DNA of 64,000 nucleotides from Paenibacillus nuruki (lineage in GTDB: Bacteria > Bacillota > Bacilli > Paenibacillales > Paenibacillaceae). Under the pieces are notes generated by a model, which was not told the origin of the DNA, did not search any database, and saw only the letters and a program-made list of their open reading frames with translations. The translations under genes were made by a program, and so were the position numbers. Positions within the stretch are counted from its first letter, which is position 1; the number at the start of each line of letters is the position of its first letter. Below are positions 11,335-18,305 of this stretch, one piece after another. The DNA is taken from contig NZ_MDER01000035.1 of NCBI RefSeq assembly GCF_001721045.1, positions 110,162-174,161 on the forward strand, read 5' to 3'.

Positions 11335-11763
11335 ATGTTAACTATCCAACAAAAAATGTATGAAACTACAGTAAAAGCAGTTGGAGGTCGTGCAGGTTAT
11401 GTTGAATCTTCTAGCCCTGAACTTCGTTTAGATATTGCAACACCAAAAGAAATGGGCGGCGCTGGCGGTGCTGGTACTAACCCTGAACAATTATTTGCAG
11501 CAGGATATTCTGCTTGTTTTGATAGTGCTCTAAATATGGTTGCTCGTATGCAAAAAATCAAACACGAAGGTACAGAAGTAAATGCTACTGTAAGCTTCGG
11601 TAAAGCTGAAGATGGCGGATTTGCGCTTGCTGTTAAAATGGATGTTTTGGTTAAAGGTGTAGAGCGTGATGTAGCTATGAAGTTAGTAGAAGAAGCTCAT
11701 AACGTATGTCCTTACTCTCGCGCAACACGTGGTAATATCGCTGTAGAACTAAACGTTATCTAA
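11335..11763 (+). CDS. ohrA: Organic hydroperoxide resistance protein Ohr
   Basis: Thiol peroxidase of the OsmC/Ohr fold that reduces organic hydroperoxides. The catalytic pair is present: Cys61 in GYSACFDSAL and Cys125 in NVCPYSRATRG, with the conserved Arg/Glu environment. I start at ATG 11335 (MLTIQQKMYET), with AGGTGG eight bases upstream; an in-frame GTG at 11323 overlaps that ribosome site and is not credible. 142 residues, normal. Divergent from ohrR across 233 very AT-rich bases and closed by a strong terminator. Confidence 0.95.
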   Translation: MLTIQQKMYETTVKAVGGRAGYVESSSPELRLDIATPKEMGGAGGAGTNPEQLFAAGYSACFDSALNMVARMQKIKHEGTEVNATVSFGKAEDGGFALAVKMDVLVKGVERDVAMKLVEEAHNVCPYSRATRGNIAVELNVI

Positions 11764-11860
11764 TATTAGATTGTCCAACTTGTACTTTATCCCTATAAAC
11801 CCTTTCTAACTCTACCCCCTTAATATAGAGTTTAGAATATCGATTTTGAGAATATTACAA

Positions 11861-11890
11861 AAGAAGCAGTCCCCTAACTGCTTCTTTTTT
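11861..11890 (+). terminator. Terminator of ohr
   Basis: Perfect 10-base stem AAGAAGCAGT / ACTGCTTCTT with a six-base loop, then TTTT, about 100 bases after the ohr stop. Confidence 0.9.
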
Positions 11891-12011
11891 CTATGCAAAT
11901 AAAACATTTTTGTTCTATTTTGATTTATTTTCAGAAAATATGATATTATTACAAACATTCCAAAACGTTGCTATGACTGATATTTTCTAATTATGATTAT
12001 GGATTCACGGT

Positions 12012-12069
12012 TCTTACAAAATGTAAGATTCGTGTCAAAATCGACTGTTGTGTGTATGTATGTTATAGT
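12012..12069 (+). promoter_or_regulatory. Promoter of the lipoprotein gene with upstream palindrome
   Basis: TCGACT (12041-12046), 17-base spacer, TATAGT (12064-12069) gives a plausible SigA promoter. Just upstream is a perfect palindrome TCTTACA-AAA-TGTAAGA (12012-12028), a likely binding site for an unidentified dimeric regulator. Confidence 0.5.
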
Positions 12070-12146
12070 GAAAAACGTTATTTATTTTTCATATTCAAAA
12101 GATTCATCGCCTTACAGATGAACTTAACACACAGGAGGTCCAATTT

Positions 12147-12785
12147 ATGAAACTCAAAATCAGTACTTTTCTACTTGCACTCACCGTCGTAGCTGCGACC
12201 GCCGGCTGTTCTAATGGCAACACAGAAACACCAGCTAGCACGACAACCCCAACAACAACTAATGAATCTACAGCCACTGATTCTACAGCAACAACAGATG
12301 AAGGTGCAGCTGTAACTGACAACGAAATGGCTACAACTGAAGACGCAACTACGACAGACCCTGCTACAGAAAGCACAGACAAAACAACTACAGATGCTAC
12401 TACTGATAGCACTGCAACAGATGTTTCTGCTGAGAAAGTAGCAAGTGCCATCAAAGCGCAAAAGATCGATTTGATCTCTGCTCCAGATGAGCAAAACAGC
12501 TGGGTATTGAATGATGTAAAAGCTACTCGTTATGTAACAGATAAAGACTTGAATAAACAGGAAACTGTTTCTATTTATAGCTTCAAATCAGCTGACGATG
12601 CTAAAAAAGGGTTGGAAGATTTGAAAACTCAAACAAGCAAAACCCCTTACGATTTGCTTAACAAATCCACTTACACTAAAGGTAACGCTGTAGTGGTATA
12701 TTGGTTTGAGCCTTCTTTAAACAAAGGTAGCAAAGAAAAAGGAATGTTAGACGCTAAACTTCAAAAAGCTGTAGATAGCTTGTAA
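12147..12785 (+). CDS. Putative lipoprotein with Thr-rich linker
   Basis: I do not recognise a family. Residues 1-20 form a signal peptide ending in the lipobox ATAGC (Cys21), so the mature protein should be lipid-anchored to the outer face of the membrane. Residues about 25-105 are a low-complexity Thr/Ala/Asp/Ser stretch typical of an extended linker through the cell wall. The remaining ~105 residues (VSAEKVASAIKAQKIDLISA...) look like a small folded domain with charged helices and a YSFKSADDAKKGLEDLK segment. SD AGGAGG upstream of the ATG. It is monocistronic between two terminators. Confidence 0.85.
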   Translation: MKLKISTFLLALTVVAATAGCSNGNTETPASTTTPTTTNESTATDSTATTDEGAAVTDNEMATTEDATTTDPATESTDKTTTDATTDSTATDVSAEKVASAIKAQKIDLISAPDEQNSWVLNDVKATRYVTDKDLNKQETVSIYSFKSADDAKKGLEDLKTQTSKTPYDLLNKSTYTKGNAVVVYWFEPSLNKGSKEKGMLDAKLQKAVDSL

Positions 12786-12884
12786 GTTAGATTCAGCTTC
12801 TTGAACCTAGTTCCTTTTGAGTATTTGATCCAAAATCTTTATTATACTGTTTAAAAACAGACTATAATATTAAATGAGCTAAAC

Positions 12885-12917
12885 AAAAAGAACCGTTTAT
12901 AAAAAACGGTTCTTTTT
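12885..12917. terminator. Bidirectional terminator after the lipoprotein gene
   Basis: Stem AAAAAGAACCGTTT (12885-12898) / AAACGGTTCTTTTT (12904-12917): self-complementary A and T runs give a T tract in both directions, serving the lipoprotein gene on plus and the small membrane protein gene (12983-13138) on minus. Confidence 0.9.
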
Positions 12918-12982
12918 GCTGTATTTATTATTACCAGCATTCTAAGAGTGCTCTGTTTTGCTGCTCACCATTATTTGGATAA

Positions 12983-13138
12983 TTACTCTCTTCCACCTGT
13001 AAAAGGATTGATCTCATACGTCAGATCTCGACCTGCTTTTTTTTCTTCATGCGCTATACGTTTACCAATCGCTATGTGATACCAAATTCCTGGGGCAGAA
13101 AGCAATACCATAAATAACAAATACCATACTATAACCAT
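12983..13138 (-). CDS. Small (51-residue) membrane protein next to the sulfite-oxidase-fold gene
   Basis: Minus-strand ATG at 13138 opens MVIVWYLLFMVLLSAPGIWY and the frame stops at 12983 after a hydrophilic tail ending NPFTGGRE. The first ~20 residues form one hydrophobic membrane span; the tail (HIAIGKRIAHEEKKAGRDLT...) is charged and probably cytoplasmic. AGGAGC lies nine bases upstream of the ATG, and the gene begins 19 bases after the stop of the upstream oxidoreductase gene, with a shared terminator. Spacing, ribosome site and composition support a real gene. No family is recognised; a membrane tether or quinone-side partner for the oxidoreductase is only a guess. Confidence 0.75.
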   Translation of the reverse strand: MVIVWYLLFMVLLSAPGIWYHIAIGKRIAHEEKKAGRDLTYEINPFTGGRE

Positions 13139-13157
13139 ATTTATCAGCTCCTAAATA

Positions 13158-13835
13158 TTAGTCAGCTTCACAATATTTCCATTCATCTTCTGGCATTTCA
13201 TATTCGTCGGAAGAAAAACGTTGTTCTTGGAAAGGATCAGCTACATTATGAAAGCCATGATCTTCCCAGAATCCACGTCGGTCTTCTTTCATAAATTCAA
13301 TACCACGCACCCATTTGGCACTTTTCCAAAAATAAAATTTCGGAACAACCATCCGTAATGGCCCACCATGCTTAGCAGTAATCGGTTGATCATCATAATT
13401 CCAAGCTAATAATACATCTTCGTCCATCAGATCTTTCAAAGCTACATTGGTTTCATAATCAGGATCTGCATGAATCATTACATATTTTGCTTCTGATTTG
13501 ACTTTCAATACCTTCATTAGATCAGCAAATTTGACGCCTTCCCATGCTGTATCAAATTTAGACCAGCGAGTCACACAATGAATATCACTGACAGTACGAG
13601 TGACTGGTAACTTTTGCAAATCTTCAAATGTAAATAATTGCTCTTCTTCAACTTCGCCAAAAATACGCAAATTCCAAAAATTCATATCATATTCAGGTAC
13701 ACTACCTTCATGCAAAATCGGAAAACTTTCAGTAAGTGTCTGTCCCGGAGGTAAGCGACGTTGTAAATCTTGCTCTAATATAGGCGTTTGCGGAATTTTA
13801 GCGCCTTTTAGACGATCTGCTTTATTCTGCATCAT
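13158..13835 (-). CDS. Sulfite-oxidase-fold molybdopterin oxidoreductase (YuiH-like)
   Basis: Single-domain protein of the Oxidored_molyb family. The stretch VSDIHCVTRWSKFDTAWEGV (about residues 82-101) contains the cysteine expected to ligand molybdenum, and HGGPLRMVVPKFYFWKSAKWVRGIEF is the conserved cofactor-side motif. No Tat signal and no heme or dimerisation domain, so it is a minimal cytoplasmic form; the substrate is unknown. Start is the first of two adjacent ATGs (13835 or 13832; SD AGGAGGGG favours the second slightly). It forms a two-gene unit with the small membrane protein. A molybdenum cofactor is also needed by the xanthine-dehydrogenase-type genes near 60-63.8 kb. Confidence 0.88.
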   Translation of the reverse strand: MMQNKADRLKGAKIPQTPILEQDLQRRLPPGQTLTESFPILHEGSVPEYDMNFWNLRIFGEVEEEQLFTFEDLQKLPVTRTVSDIHCVTRWSKFDTAWEGVKFADLMKVLKVKSEAKYVMIHADPDYETNVALKDLMDEDVLLAWNYDDQPITAKHGGPLRMVVPKFYFWKSAKWVRGIEFMKEDRRGFWEDHGFHNVADPFQEQRFSSDEYEMPEDEWKYCEAD

Positions 13836-14017
13836 TGCCCCTCCTGTCTTTTTGTATTCATATTCTATATTTTAACATTAATTTTTGCGTATTTATAGCA
13901 ATTCATCTGAGTACTGATTCAATAAAGTCTAGTATCCTTAGATCTATACTACAATCATGAACTCTTTATAAAAGACTTCAGTAACTATTCACTATCGCTT
14001 TAATCTTTGATGAAATC

Positions 14018-14417
14018 GGACATATATAGGGTGAATATTGAGTTATTGTCTATCTGTTACCTATATTGAGCAAAATCAGTACATATTTTGCTTTACTATG
14101 GACAAAAATAGGGTCAATACTTGGGTTCCTATTTATTTGCCCTATTTTTGTCCATAATAAATAATACTTTTGATCAATGACCCTATTTTTGTCGCATTTC
14201 ATTTCAAAATAACGCTAATAATCACTGTGATTATGGCTGATTGACACCCTAATTTTGTCCATAGTATACCCTACAATTGTCTATACTTCGTCCTATTTTT
14301 GTCGCACTTTACCCTAAAGTTGTCTATAGTTTGAACCTAAATCTGTCTGACTTCTGCCCTATTTCCGTCTACAAATGACCCTAAAACTGTCCATAATTCA
14401 CCCTATTTTTGTCCGAT
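14018..14417 (+). repeat. Iteron array (about 12 copies, 22-base spacing)
   Basis: Degenerate copies of CCCTATTTTTGTCCATA. Eight lie head to tail with CCCT-equivalent starts at 14247, 14269, 14291, 14312, 14335, 14357, 14379 and 14401, a spacing of 21-23 bases, two helical turns. Two further direct copies start at 14140 and 14181 (the second is exactly three periods before 14247), and inverted copies lie at about 14018-14033 and 14098-14115. The invariant parts are CCTA and TGTC; the middle varies. The array ends 22 bases before a DnaA-box match and lies upstream of a Rep_3 initiator gene, the standard layout of an iteron-type plasmid origin. Confidence 0.92.
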
Positions 14418-14438
14418 ATTAAGGCTGGCAAGCTAGGA

Positions 14439-14447
14439 TTATCAACA
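14439..14447 (+). promoter_or_regulatory. DnaA-box match in the iteron origin
   Basis: TTATCAACA matches the DnaA box TTATCCACA at 8 of 9 positions. It stands between the last iteron and the AT-rich stretch, where iteron origins usually carry their DnaA box. Confidence 0.6.
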
Positions 14448-14459
14448 GATATCATCGAC

Positions 14460-14535
14460 TCTAAACAAGTAAAATATTTAAAACAATAAAAACAAGATAT
14501 GTAAAATAAGATAAACAACTCAAAGTAAGATATTG
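14460..14535. other. AT-rich putative duplex-unwinding region
   Basis: Extremely A-rich stretch with repeated AAACAAG...TAAAATA units (near 14463-14476 and 14490-14508), directly after the DnaA box and before the rep promoter. Position and composition fit a DNA unwinding element; this is inferred from layout. Confidence 0.5.
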
Positions 14536-14570
14536 TGCTGCTTAAGCTACTTTTATCATAGATTATCTAT

Positions 14571-14576
14571 TATAAT
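14571..14576 (+). promoter_or_regulatory. Likely -10 element of the rep gene
   Basis: TATAAT 30 bases before the rep ATG; no good -35 is seen at 16-18 bases (TACTTT at best). The GGAGG ribosome site is at 14590-14594. Confidence 0.4.
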
Positions 14577-14605
14577 GAAGGAACGTCTTGGAGGTTATAT
14601 AACAT

Positions 14606-15835
14606 ATGAAGAAAAATAATCTGGTTACAAAGTCTAATGATCTTATTGAAATGCCTTTAAAAATGAGTGTAGTTGAACTACGCATTATTTATGTACTGAT
14701 CAGCATCATTTCACCGGAAGATCAAGAATTTCAACGTTACCGATTTAAGATTAGTGAATTTGCCAAATTAGCAGGTGTGAAAAATAAAAATATTTATGCA
14801 CAAGTAAAAGAATACACACTAAATCTAATGTCCCATCCTTTTTACATAAATGAAAACTTACAAGTAAACTGGTTGGCATCTGCGGAATACTTTCCGAATG
14901 AGGGCATAATTGAAGTCGAATTTTCGCCCAAGTTAAAACCTTATCTTCTTCAATTGAAGGAAAAATTCACTTCATTTCGTCTAAACGATATTCTAAAGCT
15001 TAAAAGTGCTTATTCTATGCGCATCTATGAGCTTTTAAAACAATATGAGAAACTAGGTCAGCGTACTCTCAAAGTTCAACGTTTAAAAGAACTACTAGGT
15101 ATCGAAGATCAATATCCCGTTTACTCCGACTTTAAAAAGCGTGTGATCACCAAAGCACAACAAGAAATCAACAAAAGTACAGATATCGAATTCAGTTATG
15201 TGGAACGTAAAAGCGGTCGTAAAGTAGATGAAATTGTATTTACGATCAAAACAAAAGCCAAACAAAATGTCACGATTCTTCCAGCTACTGAAGCGGTATC
15301 CTCAGTACAAACCCATACAGCTCATCGTTTAAGCGATCGTTTGAAAAAAGAATTTGGATTAACGACGATAACGATCCAAACGATTTTAAAAGCGTACGAA
15401 AAAGACTATATCACTGAAATTCTAGATATCGTCAAAATCGATGTACTGAGTGGACGTGTACATGATATTCCAGCTTATACAGTCGCTGCGCTGAAAAATG
15501 ATTATCGCAAAAAGAAAACGGAGCTTGATATGGAGCTAGAGCGCCAGCACACATTGAAATTAGAAAAAGAACAAAAATCGCAGTTACAACAACAATATTA
15601 TGCGGCTGTTGCTGAAAAGTTGAATCAGTACATTATTGCTATGAGTGAAGAACAGCTAAATATAGAAGTTCAAGCGATGTTACATAGTGTAGCTGACAAA
15701 GATATCGAAATTATTATCACAGATGTTCGTGATCCACAATTGATGTCTGGTGGTTACTTCAGACAATATCTCAATAAAAAATACTTTAGTGATTATACAT
15801 TTGATGTATTTATGCTAGACATCACAAAAGCTTAA
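14606..15835 (+). CDS. Rep_3-family plasmid replication initiator protein
   Basis: Initiator that binds iterons and recruits the replisome. The N-terminal winged helix (about residues 5-110, with NLVTKSNDLIEMPLKMSVVE and KISEFAKLAGVKNKNIYAQV) and the second winged helix (about 125-215, with LKSAYSMRIYELLKQYEKLG and YSDFKKRVITKAQQEINKST) are the Rep_3 signature; the ~190-residue C-terminal part is Gln/Lys/Glu-rich and not recognised. 409 residues, intact, SD TTGGAGG. Its own iterons, DnaA box and AT-rich stretch lie upstream, but no partition, mobilisation or resolvase gene is nearby. It sits in an otherwise chromosomal context, so it is either an integrated plasmid relic or a domesticated element. 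Family call is firm; present activity is unknown. Confidence 0.9.
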   Translation: MKKNNLVTKSNDLIEMPLKMSVVELRIIYVLISIISPEDQEFQRYRFKISEFAKLAGVKNKNIYAQVKEYTLNLMSHPFYINENLQVNWLASAEYFPNEGIIEVEFSPKLKPYLLQLKEKFTSFRLNDILKLKSAYSMRIYELLKQYEKLGQRTLKVQRLKELLGIEDQYPVYSDFKKRVITKAQQEINKSTDIEFSYVERKSGRKVDEIVFTIKTKAKQNVTILPATEAVSSVQTHTAHRLSDRLKKEFGLTTITIQTILKAYEKDYITEILDIVKIDVLSGRVHDIPAYTVAALKNDYRKKKTELDMELERQHTLKLEKEQKSQLQQQYYAAVAEKLNQYIIAMSEEQLNIEVQAMLHSVADKDIEIIITDVRDPQLMSGGYFRQYLNKKYFSDYTFDVFMLDITKA

Positions 15836-15872
15836 AAAAGAGAAGTAGCTATAATAGCCACTTCTCTTTTTT
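15834..15872. terminator. Bidirectional terminator between rep and the tetR gene
   Basis: AAAAAAGAGAAGT...ACTTCTCTTTTTT stem with A and T runs on both sides; it overlaps the last bases of rep and serves the convergent TetR-family gene. Confidence 0.9.
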
Positions 15873-15881
15873 ATGACATCA

Positions 15882-16511
15882 TTACATCATCGGTGCATAA
15901 GCGCGAAGAAAAACGCGTACGCCTTCAGTAATGATATGCTTCACTTGCTTTTGATCCAAATCCTTAGGGTTCGGTTGATTAAATACCAGCAGAATCGTTA
16001 GTGCAGCAAAGTGCTTGGTAGCCATATGAGGATCAGGGATATTCAGTAATTTATTTTCTCCAAACGCTATAAACCTCTTGATAATGCCTTCTTCTGTTGC
16101 ACGATCCATATCTTCATAAAAAGATTCTGGCAAATTAGCAACCTCTACCATAGCTAGACGGATCAAAGCTTTATAATCAGACGAACCATTGGCAAAGACA
16201 ACTATTTGTTCACAAAATAAAATAAGAGCTTGCTCCAAATCATCAAATTCCAAAAGATGATCTGAAATTCCTTGTTCAATCATATTTAGAACCGTTGCAC
16301 TGGTTTCTTCCATAACCGTAAGTAATAAGTGTTGTTTATCCCCATAATAATCATACACTGTCCGTTTAGAAACTCCTGCTCTATGAGCAACAGCATCAAC
16401 ACTGGATTGGTTAAATCCCTCAGATAGAAAAAGTTCTCGTGCTGCTGCAATAATTTTAGTTCGTTTATCTAAAGAACCTTTACGAACTTTTTTATTTTCT
16501 ATCGTATTCAT
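15882..16511 (-). CDS. TetR-family transcriptional repressor
   Basis: N-terminal TetR helix-turn-helix at about residues 15-60 (RTKIIAAARELFLSEGFNQS, VDAVAHRAGVSKRTVYDYYG), then an all-helical ligand domain with the AefR-like C-terminal half. I start at ATG 16511 (MNTIENKK) because the AGGGGGG ribosome site is nine bases away; a TTG two codons upstream is too close to it. 209 residues. It is divergent from the FAD monooxygenase gene, the usual arrangement for a repressor controlling its neighbour and itself; the ligand is unknown. Confidence 0.9.
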   Translation of the reverse strand: MNTIENKKVRKGSLDKRTKIIAAARELFLSEGFNQSSVDAVAHRAGVSKRTVYDYYGDKQHLLLTVMEETSATVLNMIEQGISDHLLEFDDLEQALILFCEQIVVFANGSSDYKALIRLAMVEVANLPESFYEDMDRATEEGIIKRFIAFGENKLLNIPDPHMATKHFAALTILLVFNQPNPKDLDQKQVKHIITEGVRVFLRAYAPMM

Positions 16512-16537
16512 TCTCAAATTCCCCCCTTATAAGTATA

Positions 16538-16555
16538 TTATCAAAAATTGATTAA
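16538..16555. promoter_or_regulatory. Candidate TetR operator
   Basis: Near-palindrome TTATCAAAAATTGATTAA in the divergent intergenic region, 26 bases from the tetR start; 6 of 7 arm positions pair. A -10-like TATAAT for the monooxygenase gene lies further right. Tentative. Confidence 0.35.
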
Positions 16556-16630
16556 AGTTCCACTTTACTTATTACACTGCACGGTATAGTATAATTCATT
16601 ATCTGCTATATCCCAAGGAGGATTCTATAC

Positions 16631-18199
16631 ATGGAAACGATCTTTTCTTCTATTGATGTGCTTATTGTTGGAGCTGGACCTACAGGACTTACACTTGCTT
16701 GCGATCTTGCCCGTCGAAATATTAGCCACCGCATTATTGATAAAAACACTGTATATAACGTAGCATCTCGATCCAAAGCTATTCAACCTCGTTCCCTTGA
16801 GGTCGTTGATGATTTGGAAGCTATTGACTACATTTTAGATACAGGTGTTGTCGATTTGCCTGTTCGTTATTATACTGCTGATGGTAAAAGTATAGATAAG
16901 CCATCTATTACTGTTGCCGCTAGCAGCAAGTTTGAGACACCCTATCGTCATCCAGTCTGGATTGCTCAATTTGATGTAGAAAAAGCATTACGTGATTGCT
17001 ATGTTATTCTTGGAGGTCAAGTCGAGTTAGGGATAGAAGCTGTAAAGCTTGTTCAAGATTTGGATGGAGTAACAGTAACTGTCAAGACATCGCAAGGCGA
17101 AGAGCAAATTCATGCTCGTTATGTAGTCGGTGCAGATGGAGGTAAAAGTAATATTCGCAAGTTTATTCAATTGCCATTAGTTGGCGAGACATACGATGAT
17201 GAGCGGTGGTATCTGGGAGATATACAATTAGAAGGTCTGGATCGTGATCGTATTCATATTTGGACATCTTCAGAAGGAATGTTAGGGATAACTCCACTAC
17301 CCAAATCGAATATTTGGCAACTGCAAGCCACTATTTCAGCAGAAATTCAAAACCCAGCAGAACCATCTTTAGAATTGTATCAGACTATGTTGGATCAACG
17401 AGCTGGTACTGGGCGTGTTAAGCTCACTCATGCATCCTGGCTTTCTATTTACCGAATCAATGTGCGAATGGTTGAATGTTATCATAGCCATAGAGTTTTC
17501 CTTGCTGGTGATGCGGCACATGTTCATTCTCCAGCAGGAGGTCAGGGTATGAATACAGGGATGCAAGATGCGTATAATCTTGGATGGAAACTAGCCGCTG
17601 TACTTCAAGGAGCTGATACTCATTTACTCCATACGTATGATGAGGAGCGCCGTCCAATTGCTCAAGCTGTTCTTCAAGATAGTTCTAAGAAAATAAAAGC
17701 AGTTACTGCAACAGTAACTGAAAGTGGGTCATTATCTCAATCTCTAAGTACAATATCCGATGATCTAACAAGCGGGCTTTCTATTTCCTATCGCTCCAGT
17801 TCTCTTACTCGTTCATTTACTGGAAAAAACACTCCTCTTTTACTACCTGGAGATCGTGCTCCTAATGCTGATATTCTGCAAAGTGAAAAATTTTCCGGAA
17901 CTATTTTTGATCTGCTACGTGGTACACACTGGACAGTTTTAGCTTTTGTAAATCATACCGATTCTTCTATATTGGAAAACCTTACTCATGACCAGCTTCG
18001 CTTATATTCTATACTTCCATCACACACAGAGAGAACAGATCATATCATTGATAAAGCAGGAAATGCTTATCGAATTTACAATATATCAAATGAAGAACTA
18101 CTATTGATTCGTCCAGATGGCTATATTGCACTACGTACTTCTATAGAAGAGTCACGATCTATTTTACAATATTTAAATGCTATCTATTACTTAAGTTAA
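16631..18199 (+). CDS. FAD-dependent aromatic-hydroxylase-type monooxygenase
   Basis: Group A flavoprotein monooxygenase of the PHBH fold. Dinucleotide motif VGAGPTGLTLACDLARR (from residue 13), the DG motif VVGADGGKSNIRK, and the second FAD motif AGDAAHVHSPAGGQGMNTGM at about residue 290, followed by QDAYNLGWKLAAVLQG. The C-terminal ~120 residues form a thioredoxin-like tail as in phenol hydroxylase and Rox relatives. 522 residues, intact. SD AAGGAGG. Divergent TetR partner suggests induction by a small aromatic compound or drug. The substrate (phenolic, polyketide or antibiotic such as rifamycin) cannot be told from sequence alone. Confidence 0.92.
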   Translation: METIFSSIDVLIVGAGPTGLTLACDLARRNISHRIIDKNTVYNVASRSKAIQPRSLEVVDDLEAIDYILDTGVVDLPVRYYTADGKSIDKPSITVAASSKFETPYRHPVWIAQFDVEKALRDCYVILGGQVELGIEAVKLVQDLDGVTVTVKTSQGEEQIHARYVVGADGGKSNIRKFIQLPLVGETYDDERWYLGDIQLEGLDRDRIHIWTSSEGMLGITPLPKSNIWQLQATISAEIQNPAEPSLELYQTMLDQRAGTGRVKLTHASWLSIYRINVRMVECYHSHRVFLAGDAAHVHSPAGGQGMNTGMQDAYNLGWKLAAVLQGADTHLLHTYDEERRPIAQAVLQDSSKKIKAVTATVTESGSLSQSLSTISDDLTSGLSISYRSSSLTRSFTGKNTPLLLPGDRAPNADILQSEKFSGTIFDLLRGTHWTVLAFVNHTDSSILENLTHDQLRLYSILPSHTERTDHIIDKAGNAYRIYNISNEELLLIRPDGYIALRTSIEESRSILQYLNAIYYLS

Positions 18200-18226
18200 A
18201 TAGACTGTCTTATCCCAATTAGCAAG

Positions 18227-18277
18227 AAAGTGAACAGAAGGAATGAGATAAGTCATTCCTCCTGTTCACTTTTTTTA
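18227..18277. terminator. Strong terminator between the monooxygenase gene and comM
   Basis: Nearly perfect ~19-base stem (arms about 18227-18246 and 18253-18271) with a six-base loop, then a run of T on the plus strand; it probably also ends comM transcription on the minus strand. Confidence 0.88.
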
Positions 18278-18305
18278 TCTATTTTACATTAATATATGTT
18301 ACTAC

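Noticed and set aside
12104..12494. Long minus-strand frames overlapping the lipoprotein gene
   Set aside because: They are antisense products of the Thr-rich repeats (Val- and Cys-rich low complexity), have no ribosome site, and the plus-strand gene has a clear signal peptide and lipobox.
14018..14417. Possible CRISPR array
   Set aside because: Repeats are short, degenerate and on a 22-base helical period without unique spacers of constant size; no cas genes. The iteron explanation fits better.
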